In this document: piece after piece, positions 27,360 through 36,290 of the stretch
How the letters are laid out: every line of letters begins with the position of its first letter
Position numbering within the stretch: the stretch's first letter is position 1
From: Pirellulaceae bacterium
Lineage (GTDB): Bacteria; Planctomycetota; Planctomycetia; Pirellulales; Pirellulaceae
Direction of reading: 5' to 3'
Assembly: GCA_019636375.1 (NCBI GenBank)
Contig: JAHBXS010000001.1
Location: forward strand, 930,001 to 994,000
DNA: 64,000 nt
Program-made: the position numbers and the translations under genes
The notes under the pieces: generated by a model
What the model was told of the DNA's origin: nothing
What the model saw: the letters and a program-made list of their open reading frames with translations, nothing else
Database searches by the model: none

Positions 27360-30174
27360 GTGAGGGTATCCATTTCGCAAACGCCGACTGACGCGATTTC
27401 TGAATTTCCAACGGAGAGCCGGTGAACAGCAACTCCCCACCGGTCGTGCTCGCACTGCTTCCAAGTTCGATCAACCAATCGGCGTAGGTCGCAAGCAATG
27501 GATGATTATCGACCACGACGATCGAGTGCCCAACAGCAATCAACGAGTCCAAACAATCGACAAGGCGGGCAATTTCTGAGTGATGTAGCCCAGTCGTCGG
27601 TCGCAACATGACGAACATTTTTTTGCCCCGCGCGACTCCACCTAAATGTTGGGCAAGTTTCAGACGCCGTTCCTCCCCGTGACTCAGCGTGTTCAAAGAT
27701 TGGCCAAGTCGCAGGTAGCCCAGTCCAGCGTCCATCATTGACTTGATCGCCATCTGCACCTTGCGTTGTCCACGGAAAAACGGGAAAGCTTGTTGAGCGG
27801 TGAGGTTCAGAACCTCGTGTATGTTTTTGCCGCGATATTTGGCCTTGAGGATATTCGGGCGAAATCGAGTTCCCCGACAATCGTCGCATAGGAGTCGCAA
27901 ATCGGCGAGAAAGTGCATATCGACCTCCAGGTACCCTTCCCCCTGGCACTTCTCGCATCGGCCTCCAGCGACATTGAAACTAAAGTGGCCAGGTTTGAGA
28001 TTCTGACGTTTGGCCTCTTCGCTTTCAGAGAAAAGTTTGCGGATTAGGTCATATGCCTTAAGTGCAGTTGCAGGATTGCTGCGACTCGTTCGCGTGAGTG
28101 GCGAGTCATCGACCAGGACGACTCCCTCAATGCGATCCGTACCGATGATTTTTTCAAAGGGTTCCGGAGATTCTTCGGCTCCATCGAATTTGTTTGCCAG
28201 GGCTCGATAAAGTGTATCGCGAACCAATGTTGATTTGCCCGACCCGCACACGCCAACGACTTGAGTCAACAATCCCAAGGGAAAATCAACATCGATTCCT
28301 TGTAGATTTCGTCCCTTGCAACCCCGCAAGCTGATTTGTTTATCCTTGCTCGGCGTTCGATAGTTGCGGTCAGTTCGTATCAATGGCTTGAGAAATCGAC
28401 CTGTTGCCGATTGTCGATTTGATGCGAGTTGCTTCGGCGTTCCGGCGAAAACAACCTCGCCCCCAAGTTCTCCCGCTCCAGGGCCAAGTTCGACAACCCT
28501 TCCGACTGCGTTTAGCATTTGGGGTGAGTGGTCGGCGACGATAACGGTATTCCCGCAGGTCGCGAGTTTTCCAATTGCTGAAACCAGTCGCGCTGCATCG
28601 TCTGGATGAAGCCCCGCCGTCGGTTCATCGAATACATAAGCGAGGTTAACGAGAGCAGAACGAAGCAAACGTCCGATCATGAGTAGTTGCTGTTCCCCGC
28701 CGCTGAGTGAGCGCATAGGGCGTCCAATTTTGAGCGAGTCTAGGCCCAGCTCGACAAGGCCGCCGGTCATGTCGGCCAAGCGAGCGGCAACCAATTTTCC
28801 TGCCGGGTTCAATTCCGAATCCTCGATCAGGCCACGAAAAAAAGCCTCGGCCTCGGCTATGCTCATGTCAAGGATGTCGGCGATTCGTCGGCCTCGGACT
28901 TGATAAACCAACGCTGCCTCGTTCCAGCGTCGTCCGTTGCAACTTTGACAAACATTAAAACTCTTCCATCTCGCCGCAAATATTCGCAGATGCATTTTGT
29001 AGCGTCTTTTTTCGAGCCAGCGAAAAAAACCAGCTAAGCCACCAAATTTTCGTTCCGGCACGCCGTTCCAAATCAATTGCCGAGAGGTTTCCGGAAGGTC
29101 CTGATAGGAAGCATCGAGATCGATACCGTAATCGGGGGCGAGTTCCGATAGCTCGGCCAATTCATGTTCGTAACTTGGTGAGTTCCAAGGTGCAATCGCC
29201 CCTTCACGAATAGACTTTTTCGGATTGGGAACGATTTTTGCAATGTCGTACGTGCTAACACTCCCCAGACCTTCGCATTCGGGACAAGCCCCGAGTGGAC
29301 TCGAGTCGCTCAGGCGTTGGGGATCGGGGGGGAAATACCTTTCAGCGCAACCCTGGCATACAAGTTCACGCGAAAAACGCCGCTCAAGCCACGACGAGCC
29401 GGCGATCACTCGCATGATCTGATTTTTTTGAAGGGGTGCCAATTGGTCCTGCTCAACGAAAACCGTGCAGCGGCCCAGCCCTGCATCAAGGACCGTGGTC
29501 ACCGAATCGAGAAGTCGTTGACGATCAAATTTAGAGGTGGTCAAGCGATCAACAATGACGACAGGATTGCCGTTTGAGAGATCAGTGATTTCCGAAATCG
29601 ATTTCAATTCGTTGCCGACCAAGACGCGAGTGAAACCCGCCGACTGTAATTCAAGTCGGGAATGTCGCTCATCGTCGCTGATTGGAAATCCGATTTGCAA
29701 ACGACGCCCGGCGGGGACGTCCTCAATCCAACGCACAATGGAGGACGCTGAATCGCGTGTCACGGCGACTTGGCACCTTGGGCAGATAATCTCAGCAACT
29801 CGGGTGAACAAAAGCTGCAAATGATTGAGCAGTTCAATTGCTGACGCAACCGTCGCGCGACGTCCATAACGCACGGGACGGCCAACATATCCGATGGCAG
29901 GTGGGATGCCGCGCAGATGTTCGGCAGCAGGTCTTTCGACCTGATCCATGAATTGTCTTGCGTATGGGGAAAATGTCTCGACGTAGCGACGTTGACCTTC
30001 GGAAAAGATCGTACCCATAACCAAACTAGACTTACCGCTGCCACTGGGGCCGCAAATCGCGATCCACTCGCCGTGAGTAATGTCGAGGTCGATCTTTTTG
30101 AGATTATTCACGCGGACGCCGCGCAGTTCGATAGCCTTGACTGCGCGGCGATCTTTCGTAGATGAGCGATTCAT
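27352..30174 (-). CDS. UvrA-like ABC ATPase with degenerate second Walker B
   Basis: At 940 residues it has the length and order of UvrA, the damage-recognition subunit of nucleotide excision repair. First ATPase: Walker A GPSGSGKS at 42-49, signature LSGGEQQ and Walker B VFDEPTAGLH. Zinc cysteine pairs are present (CQGC/CPEC, CEKC/CDDC). Second ATPase: Walker A CGSGKST, but the signature reads LSHGEER and the Walker B segment at residues 854-864 reads FVMLRPTTGLH, so the Asp-Glu pair of canonical ILDEPTTGLH is replaced by Leu857-Arg858. The second site is therefore unlikely to hydrolyse ATP normally. It is probably a paralogue rather than the housekeeping UvrA. It overlaps the E1-like gene and ends near the SOD gene. 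Confidence 0.88.
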   Translation of the reverse strand: MNRSSTKDRRAVKAIELRGVRVNNLKKIDLDITHGEWIAICGPSGSGKSSLVMGTIFSEGQRRYVETFSPYARQFMDQVERPAAEHLRGIPPAIGYVGRPVRYGRRATVASAIELLNHLQLLFTRVAEIICPRCQVAVTRDSASSIVRWIEDVPAGRRLQIGFPISDDERHSRLELQSAGFTRVLVGNELKSISEITDLSNGNPVVIVDRLTTSKFDRQRLLDSVTTVLDAGLGRCTVFVEQDQLAPLQKNQIMRVIAGSSWLERRFSRELVCQGCAERYFPPDPQRLSDSSPLGACPECEGLGSVSTYDIAKIVPNPKKSIREGAIAPWNSPSYEHELAELSELAPDYGIDLDASYQDLPETSRQLIWNGVPERKFGGLAGFFRWLEKRRYKMHLRIFAARWKSFNVCQSCNGRRWNEAALVYQVRGRRIADILDMSIAEAEAFFRGLIEDSELNPAGKLVAARLADMTGGLVELGLDSLKIGRPMRSLSGGEQQLLMIGRLLRSALVNLAYVFDEPTAGLHPDDAARLVSAIGKLATCGNTVIVADHSPQMLNAVGRVVELGPGAGELGGEVVFAGTPKQLASNRQSATGRFLKPLIRTDRNYRTPSKDKQISLRGCKGRNLQGIDVDFPLGLLTQVVGVCGSGKSTLVRDTLYRALANKFDGAEESPEPFEKIIGTDRIEGVVLVDDSPLTRTSRSNPATALKAYDLIRKLFSESEEAKRQNLKPGHFSFNVAGGRCEKCQGEGYLEVDMHFLADLRLLCDDCRGTRFRPNILKAKYRGKNIHEVLNLTAQQAFPFFRGQRKVQMAIKSMMDAGLGYLRLGQSLNTLSHGEERRLKLAQHLGGVARGKKMFVMLRPTTGLHHSEIARLVDCLDSLIAVGHSIVVVDNHPLLATYADWLIELGSSASTTGGELLFTGSPLEIQKSRQSAFAKWIPSHE

Positions 30175-30191
30175 GCGTGAACTTGGTTCGC

Positions 30192-30899
30192 CTAGCTAAT
30201 TGCGGCTGAGTAAAGTTCATTAACTCGGTTCCAGTTAATGACATTAAACCACGCCTGAATATAATCAGCCCGCTTGTTTTGGTACTTGAGATAGTAGGCA
30301 TGCTCCCAAACGTCGATCCCTAAGAGAGGGATCAGGCCATCGGTAACGGGGTTGTCTTGGTTGGGGGTACCGACCAAGCTCAGTTTTTTGTCTCGGTCGA
30401 GAACTAACCAGCCCCAGCCGCTTCCGAATTGACCAACCGCTTTGGCCGCGAACGCTTTTTTGAATTCGTCGATGTTTTCGAAAGCAGCTTCGATGGCACG
30501 TTGGAGTTCGTCACTCGGACTTCCTGTGTGCCCAGCGGGGGCCATCATTGTCCAAAACAGTGAATGGTTATAGTGCCCACCACCGTTGTTGCGAACTGCA
30601 GTGCGAATCGACTCGGGAAGTTGTTGGTAGTTGACCACAACCTCCTCAATCGGTTTATTGAGCCAGTCAGGTGCTTCCGCCGTCAAAGCCTTCACTAAGT
30701 TGTCAACATAGGCCTTGTGGTGACGCCCGTGATGAATGCTCATCGTCTCCGCGTCGATGAAAGGCTCTAACCCATCGGCCGCATAAGGCAATTCGGGAAG
30801 ACTGAAATCTAAGCGGTTTCCCGCCAACGAAAAGCGAGCCAAAGCCAAGGTTAATCCACCAGCAGCTACACCGCACATCATTCCTCGTCTCGTGATCAT
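30192..30899 (-). CDS. Exported Fe/Mn superoxide dismutase
   Basis: This dismutates superoxide to peroxide and oxygen. Metal ligands of the Fe/Mn family are visible: His56 in IHHGRHHKAYV, His in NHSLFW, and Asp and His in DVWEHAYYLKYQNKR. The fingerprint GSGWGWLVL is also present. The N-terminus (MITRRGMMCGVAAGGLTLALA) looks like a twin-arginine signal peptide, implying export of the folded, metal-loaded enzyme. I chose ATG 30899 because GGGAGG lies 8 nt upstream; the frame is open to 30974 but the extension has no such support. Fe versus Mn cannot be decided safely. It is divergent from argC. Confidence 0.93.
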   Translation of the reverse strand: MITRRGMMCGVAAGGLTLALARFSLAGNRLDFSLPELPYAADGLEPFIDAETMSIHHGRHHKAYVDNLVKALTAEAPDWLNKPIEEVVVNYQQLPESIRTAVRNNGGGHYNHSLFWTMMAPAGHTGSPSDELQRAIEAAFENIDEFKKAFAAKAVGQFGSGWGWLVLDRDKKLSLVGTPNQDNPVTDGLIPLLGIDVWEHAYYLKYQNKRADYIQAWFNVINWNRVNELYSAAIS

Positions 30900-31121
30900 T
30901 TGCAAATCCTCCCGATGGGTCTTGGTAAATAGGCGATTTTCGTACTGAGCGTTGTTGCCAATGGGAAAAGTCAATTACTCTGCCCCAAACGGTCTCGAAT
31001 TCGTCTCAGCCCGAAACTCATAATCGATGTCTGATTAATTGTATCAAAACCGCTCTCCGATTGTAGAACCAACGCAATTGGCTTACATTTTGAGGGTCTT
31101 TTTTATTTTAGGGAGTCAATT

Positions 31122-32135
31122 GTGAAAATTCGGGTCGGAATAGTTGGTGCGACGGGATACACGGCGTTTGAGTTGTTCAAAATTTTGCTGCGGCACCCAC
31201 ATGTTTCGATCACCCGTGCAACCAGTCGGGCGGACGCCGGACAGCCTTTGGAGATGGTTCACCCTTCGTTGAGGGGTGTATTGCCGCTGTCTTTGAGCGA
31301 GTTTTCGGCGGCGGATTTTTCGGGAGCGGTTGACTTGGCATTTTGTTGTCTACCTCATGCCGCGTCGTCCGTCGTTGTCAAGGAACTTCTCAATGCGGGC
31401 ATCAAAACAATTGATCTCAGCGCAGATTATCGCTTGAATGACTTGGCGTCCTTTTCCGAAAACTATCAGGCGGATCATGCGGACCCTGAGCGACTTGGAA
31501 AGGTACCTTACGGAATTCCAGAGTTGTTTCGCGATGAGATTGCGGCAAGTGATTTGGTTGCGAATCCAGGATGTTTTCCGACAACAGCCATTATCCCTTT
31601 GGTACCGCTGATCGAATCAAATTTGCTCGACCCAATTCCGATCATTGTTGACTCGAAGACAGGTGTCTCGGGCGGGGGCCGGACTCCAAAATTGGCTTTT
31701 CACTATCCAGAATGCAACGAGTCGGTGACTGCCTATGCGGTCGGGACACACCGTCATCGACCCGAAATGGAACAAATTGTCGAACGGGTGACTCAGCAAC
31801 CCATCAAAGTGAACTTTGTACCCCACCTTCTTCCAATGGATCGTGGCATTTTATCGACCATCTACGTCCAACCAAAAACCCGAATCAAGGCCGCTGATTT
31901 ACTTGAGGCGATTCGAGCAAGGTATGTCAACGAGACGTTCATCCGTGTGACAAATCAACTGCCTGCGACCAAAGATGTCAGCGGCACCAATTTTTGCGAC
32001 ATCACGACTCGGGATTTAAACGGCCAAGTCGTCGTGTTGTGTGCGATTGACAATCTTCTCAAAGGGGCTTCTGGGGCGGCAGTGCAGAACATGAACGTGA
32101 TGTATGGTTGGCCAGAAACAACGGCGTTGATCTAA
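31122..32135 (+). CDS. argC: N-acetyl-gamma-glutamyl-phosphate reductase
   Basis: ArgC reduces N-acetylglutamyl phosphate to the semialdehyde with NADPH, the third step of arginine synthesis. The 337-residue protein has the nucleotide loop GIVGATGYTAFEL at 6-18, catalytic Cys151 in NPGCFPT, and VSGGGRTPKLAFHYPE plus GTHRHRPEM. The start is GTG 31122, with GGGAG a few nucleotides upstream. argJ follows after 20 nt, so they form an arginine operon fragment; argB and argD are not in the window. Confidence 0.97.
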   Translation: MKIRVGIVGATGYTAFELFKILLRHPHVSITRATSRADAGQPLEMVHPSLRGVLPLSLSEFSAADFSGAVDLAFCCLPHAASSVVVKELLNAGIKTIDLSADYRLNDLASFSENYQADHADPERLGKVPYGIPELFRDEIAASDLVANPGCFPTTAIIPLVPLIESNLLDPIPIIVDSKTGVSGGGRTPKLAFHYPECNESVTAYAVGTHRHRPEMEQIVERVTQQPIKVNFVPHLLPMDRGILSTIYVQPKTRIKAADLLEAIRARYVNETFIRVTNQLPATKDVSGTNFCDITTRDLNGQVVVLCAIDNLLKGASGAAVQNMNVMYGWPETTALI

Positions 32136-32155
32136 GGCAAATGGAGAAGCAAGTC

Positions 32156-33355
32156 ATGGATATGAACCTGCCAGTCGGTTTTCGGTTTTCGGGAATTCAT
32201 TGCGGCATCAAAGCTGGTCAGAAAAAGGACCTTTCGTTGATCGTCGCCGACCGACCAGCCTTTGGGTTTGGAGTGTTCACGCAGAACCTCGTGCGTGCCG
32301 CGTGCATCGATTGGAATCGGGAACTTATTCCCAGCCAAAATCTTTGCGGAATCGTTATCAACTCGGGGAACGCAAATGCCTGCACGGGAACTTTGGGGCG
32401 AGACAACAACCAAGAGATGGCCGGTTTGCTTGCTCACGAACTCTCTCGAAACCAACCTCGGGTGAATCCATCCAACATTGCAGTTTTATCAACAGGCGTG
32501 ATTGGCAGACCGTTACCGATGGAGCGGCTTCGCGCGGGAATCCCCCAAGCCGCCACAGAATTGGCATCTGACCAAGCCGCATTTTCGCGAGCAGCAGAAG
32601 GGATTTTAACAACCGACCACGCAACAAAGTCTGCAAGTCGCGCGATTGAAATCGGCGAAAAAAAATACTCGCTCGCTGCCATGGTCAAAGGGGCTGGGAT
32701 GATCGGCCCCAATATGGCGACGATGTTGGGGGTGGTCGTCACCGATTTCCCCATCGTATTTTCTGAGGGGCAACGAATTCTACAAAGGGCTGCCGATCAT
32801 TCCTTCAATCGAATCAGCGTCGAAGGACACACCAGCACGAACGACGCCGTGTTGTTGATGTCTCCGAGCGGCGAGCATCAAGCGGCTCCTGAGGCAGTTA
32901 GCAAATTCGAGGCGGCATTGCACGAGCTGACCCTTGAACTCGCGAAGAGAATTCCAGCAGACGGTGAAGGGGCGAGCCATCTTATCCACATTGCCATTTC
33001 AGGGGCCGGGCGAGAAAAAGATGCCGAACAAATCGCCAGAACAATCGCCCTGAGCAATTTGGTGAAAACAGCAATCTCAGGTGCCGACCCGAATTGGGGA
33101 CGAATTGTCTCGGCGGCCGGTTATGCCGGAGTGCCAATCGAAGTTGAGAAAATCCGGTTGGTATTGAATGGAATTCTGCTGTTTGAAAATGGTCAACCAG
33201 TTCCTTTTAATGAGCGGGAAGTCAGCCAAGCGATTCGCGGCAGCTTCGAAACTGAGATCGAGCTTTCCGTTGGAAGCGGTACAGGACGTTCGGATCATTG
33301 GACAAGTGATTTAACGGCCGACTACGTAAAACTCAACGCTGAGTACACGACGTAA
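32156..33355 (+). CDS. argJ: Bifunctional ornithine acetyltransferase / N-acetylglutamate synthase
   Basis: ArgJ recycles the acetyl group from N-acetylornithine to glutamate, and in bifunctional forms also uses acetyl-CoA. The protein is made as a precursor that cuts itself at KGAGMIGPNMATML; the new N-terminal nucleophile is Thr189. Other landmarks are INSGNANACTG and SVEGHTSTNDAV, and GADPNWGR near the C-terminus. About 399 residues is normal. Several in-frame starts exist (32108, 32141, 32156); I prefer ATG 32156, preceded by GGAG with 9 nt spacing. It overlaps nothing and is the last gene before the accessory island. Confidence 0.95.
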   Translation: MDMNLPVGFRFSGIHCGIKAGQKKDLSLIVADRPAFGFGVFTQNLVRAACIDWNRELIPSQNLCGIVINSGNANACTGTLGRDNNQEMAGLLAHELSRNQPRVNPSNIAVLSTGVIGRPLPMERLRAGIPQAATELASDQAAFSRAAEGILTTDHATKSASRAIEIGEKKYSLAAMVKGAGMIGPNMATMLGVVVTDFPIVFSEGQRILQRAADHSFNRISVEGHTSTNDAVLLMSPSGEHQAAPEAVSKFEAALHELTLELAKRIPADGEGASHLIHIAISGAGREKDAEQIARTIALSNLVKTAISGADPNWGRIVSAAGYAGVPIEVEKIRLVLNGILLFENGQPVPFNEREVSQAIRGSFETEIELSVGSGTGRSDHWTSDLTADYVKLNAEYTT

Positions 33356-33456
33356 GTGCGTTTGGGATCGTCTGCTAAATCATTTGAGTGATCGTTCGCA
33401 AATGAGCATGCCTAGTGATTTTTCAAAACTTGAAGAGCGGGTTCATCGTAGCGGAC

Positions 33457-33476
33457 GTCGTCAACGACTTTCGGCA
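33457..33476 (+). repeat. Left copy of 20-mer that brackets the island
   Basis: GTCGTCAACGACTTTCGGCA occurs here and, identical and in the same orientation, at 43672-43691. The next dozen bases are also similar in both copies. It may be an island boundary or a genome-wide intergenic motif. Confidence 0.6.
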
Positions 33477-33857
33477 CTTTATTGATTTTACTTTTTGGTA
33501 AGAAGATGGAAACAAGAAAATGCCGGCTAGGCATTTATTAGCTCTTTATTTTCACCAAAATCATCCCTGAAAGATTTCGCACGACTTCAACGAGCCGACT
33601 CCCAAAACTTGGACAACTCAGCGACGCTCCAAAAGTTCCGCCTCATCTCGCCGACTTGATCGCCGACTGGTTCCGTTTCTTGCTACAGCCGGTCGAAAAA
33701 TCTACGCCATTCAATCCCCTCAATACCCCGAGTCAATTCTTCTTGTGAGCATTGCGTCCTCAACTTCAGATTCCCTCGCCCCTATTCCCCTGAATCCATT
33801 TCCCAAGTTCTGGTAACGCCAGACCCCTTCGCCCAAGCGAATGATGACAAAGGAATT

Positions 33858-33979
33858 CGGACAAGGGAATGAACAATCAAATCGTGTGGCAAACGAATGG
33901 GTGGCAAACGAATGAGTTAATGCCAACAAAAATGCTGAACCGCTTCATTTTTTCAAAGAATGAGTCCCGACTCCCTTGA
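33858..33979 (+). repeat. Diverged repeat block B, copy 1
   Basis: This block begins CGGACAAGGGAATG and ends near TGAGTCCCGACTCCCTTGA. It aligns, with substitutions and small indels, to 35977-36116, sharing AATCGTGTGG, GGTGGCAA and CTTCATTTTTTCAAA. It has no coding potential that I trust. Confidence 0.6.
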
Positions 33980-34227
33980 CTGGTCCGCCAATGAGCGCAG
34001 AAGTACCAATGAATGCTCGACCTGTGACCCGATACTCGGGTCAGCCAAAACATGCTATACTCCACGTTGCGGGCGGGTTTATACTTCAGGTCGTGGCGAA
34101 GCGACATGTGGACTCGCCAATGCGTGGGACGGTACGAGTAGTAAGTGCTAAGACAACCCTAAATTTTTGTTGTGACAAAGTTCTTGCTTGCCCGGCAATA
34201 TTCCTTAACCGACAAACAATTCGATCA

Positions 34228-35145
34228 ATGTTCCACTTCATTATCTCCGCCATGCGGTCCGGATCGACTTGGTTGACTCGTGCGCTCAATCGGCACCCGG
34301 ATATCTTCGCGACGGAACAACGATTATTTGGTCGGTTTGCCGAAATTTGGCCCAACCCAAACGGCTCTCACAGTCCCCGGATTACTCTGGACGAATACGT
34401 GCAAGCGACCGCCATGCACTACTTATTCGACGAACTGGGGTGGAAACGGCGGGAATACGTCGAACGGATACAACAACAGTTACTGGTGTTTTTTTCCCGC
34501 TTCGCACGCGAGCATTCGGGTAAATCGGTGGTGGTCGATAAAGTGACACCATATTTGGGTACCGGCGAGCGAGTGATCGACAGCATCCGGCAATTTGTTC
34601 CAGGCGCCAAACTGATCTACCTAGTGCGGGACGGCAGAGATGTCGCCACCAGCGGCACATTTGATTGGTTGGCTCGTGCAGATCGCCAGTCCGACCGCTA
34701 CCGCTGCTTTATCGAACGCGAGTCGGACGTATCGCTCAACCGATTTTTTAACGACGAAGAATTGCACACATGGGCTCGGTACTGGTCGGAGACCTATCAT
34801 GCAGTACAGAAATGGTCGGGACCGTTACTCGAAGTCCGTTACGAAGCGATGTTGGAAGACCAAGCGGCTGTGCTTCAACAAATTTTTCAGTTCCTGGGTG
34901 TCAACGCAGACCAGGAGTTGGCACGACAAGCAGCTGAGGCAGTCAGTTTCGAGCGAATCACGGGGCGACCTCGGGGCCAATCCGAACCGGGTGCCAAAGC
35001 CCGTAAAGGAATCGCCGGCGACTGGAAAAACTATTTTACCCTCTGCGATGGCCACCGGTTCGACCGAGATACGGAAGGTCTGCTTTATACACTGGGCTAC
35101 GAAACTTCCGAGACTTGGCTGGAACAACTCTCCGAGAAGCTGTGA
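34228..35145 (+). CDS. PAPS-dependent sulfotransferase
   Basis: This enzyme transfers sulfate from PAPS to a hydroxyl or amine, usually on a carbohydrate in this family. The 305-residue protein has the 5'-phosphosulfate loop SAMRSGSTWLTRAL at its N-terminus (residues 7-20) and the 3'-phosphate-binding segment LIYLVRDGRDVATS further on, followed by ARYWSETYHAV and a C-terminal EPGAKARKGIAGDWKNYFT typical of Sulfotransfer_1/3 proteins. I chose ATG 34228, right before the PAPS loop; the frame is open upstream to 33976 but that part overlaps repeat-derived sequence. Its isolation within an accessory island suggests horizontal or mobile origin. Confidence 0.9.
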   Translation: MFHFIISAMRSGSTWLTRALNRHPDIFATEQRLFGRFAEIWPNPNGSHSPRITLDEYVQATAMHYLFDELGWKRREYVERIQQQLLVFFSRFAREHSGKSVVVDKVTPYLGTGERVIDSIRQFVPGAKLIYLVRDGRDVATSGTFDWLARADRQSDRYRCFIERESDVSLNRFFNDEELHTWARYWSETYHAVQKWSGPLLEVRYEAMLEDQAAVLQQIFQFLGVNADQELARQAAEAVSFERITGRPRGQSEPGAKARKGIAGDWKNYFTLCDGHRFDRDTEGLLYTLGYETSETWLEQLSEKL

Positions 35146-35256
35146 CGGCGTGCAGCTCGGGATCAGGCAGAGTTGGGATGATATCGATTGTTTGGGTGCG
35201 ACAACCAGGTTCGACAATCTGAAAACGCAACTCGCGCAAGGTCGGTGTCTCCGGAA

Positions 35257-35484
35257 TCAGAGGATAGCCTGCCTCGTCCTTCCAATTGGGCTTCGCTGGT
35301 TGTAGTTAAACGTACTGACCCCATCCTGCGACGAGTTGATCGACGTGATCCGATTCATCGCGTCGTAGGTGTACTGGTAGCGCGACAAAGGAGTCGGCGA
35401 ACCGACCGTTCTGATTTTGCGATAAGCGGTCATCAAAAACTCTTTTCCCAGGCAACTTGCCTCGGCTGTGTTCAATAAAAACAC
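35257..35484 (-). pseudogene. rhs gene remnant
   Basis: Bases 35297-35402 are almost identical to 38399-38503 inside the large RHS gene and encode the same YD-repeat segment (SRYQYTYDAMNRITSINSS). The rest of the short frame has no RHS repeats, and no RHS core or toxin is attached. This is a fragment left by recombination or degradation of a second rhs copy. Confidence 0.8.
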
Positions 35485-35633
35485 CCTCTCGTCAATTCAA
35501 ATCAATGACTATCGACACTTTTGATTTCATCGATCCCTTTGATTTCTCCGCAGTCAATGAGAGAGCAAAATCCCGCTGATTTACCCAGCGGTTTTACGGT
35601 TTCTCGCTAAACACAAAGTCTCCCACCTAAACT

Positions 35634-35676
35634 CCCTTGCTTTCGGATTTGCCTCCGGCAAATCCGAAAGCAAGGG
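35634..35676. repeat. Perfect 20-bp inverted repeat
   Basis: CCCTTGCTTTCGGATTTGCC (35634-35653) is followed by TCC and then its exact reverse complement (35657-35676). A perfect 20-bp stem with a 3-nt loop is unlikely by chance. No T-tract follows on either strand, so a terminator is not the obvious explanation; a small palindromic mobile element or cruciform is possible. Confidence 0.85.
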
Positions 35677-35830
35677 AAAGAGAAAGCCACCACCTTTAGC
35701 GTAAAACCGAACTATCCGCAGAGCAAGGTCTGCGGGATTGCGACACGTCTTGATGAACTGAAACCGGCGTTCAGCGAGAAGAGTCCAAAAACCAGAGAGT
35801 CTTGATGCATGTTCACAGTGCAGCGTCTCT

Positions 35831-35976
35831 CAGCCATTCAGGCACAAATCAGTCCAGATTCCGCACCTCCCGACAGGCAGCCTCGTCTCTCGCCTCGAAT
35901 CAGCCTGCGTTTTCCGGCAAAATCTGAAAACAGCCCCATCAAAATAATGCATGTCCTTTTTGTTCTTTTTGTTCTT
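35831..35976 (+). repeat. Repeat block A, copy 1
   Basis: This block begins CAGCCATTCAGG and ends in a T-rich run ..GTTCTT. It matches 36147-36290 over its full length with scattered substitutions, sharing CAGCCCCATCAAAATAATGC and CCTCGTCTCTCGCCTCG. The two copies are direct repeats about 316 bp apart. Confidence 0.7.
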
Positions 35977-36116
35977 CGGACAAGGGAATGGACGGGCAAA
36001 TCGTGTGGAAATCAAGTCGTGTGGCAAGCGAATAGGTGGCAAGCGAATGAGGCAATGCAATCAAAAATGCCGACCCCCTTCATTTTTTCAAACAATGAGT
36101 CCTGACCCCTTTGATT
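35977..36116 (+). repeat. Repeat block B, copy 2
   Basis: This matches 33858-33979 and lies directly between the two copies of block A. It ends GAGTCCTGACCCCTTTGATT, reminiscent of the GGGTC-containing palindrome at 63.8 kb. Confidence 0.6.
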
Positions 36117-36146
36117 TCTCCTTTGATTTCTCTGGCTAGCTTTTCA

Positions 36147-36290
36147 CAGCCATTCAGGGACAAATCAGTCCGAATTCCGCACCTCTCGCAAGGCATCCTC
36201 GTCTCTCGCCTCGCATCAGCCAACGTTTTCCGGCAAACGCTGAAAACAGCCCCATCAAAATAATGCATGTCCCTTTTGTTTCTTGTTCTT
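36147..36290 (+). repeat. Repeat block A, copy 2
   Basis: This is a direct repeat of 35831-35976. It ends immediately at the 3' end of the RraB-like gene, so the duplicated DNA abuts the toxin-immunity locus. Confidence 0.7.

Larger units (their letters stand above)
33356..34227. other. Intergenic DNA at the left edge of the accessory island
   Basis: This 870-bp stretch has no convincing gene. It contains the 20-mer GTCGTCAACGACTTTCGGCA (33457-33476), which is also found near 43.7 kb, and at 33858-33979 a block resembling 35977-36116. The region reads as decayed, recombined DNA after argJ. Confidence 0.5.
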
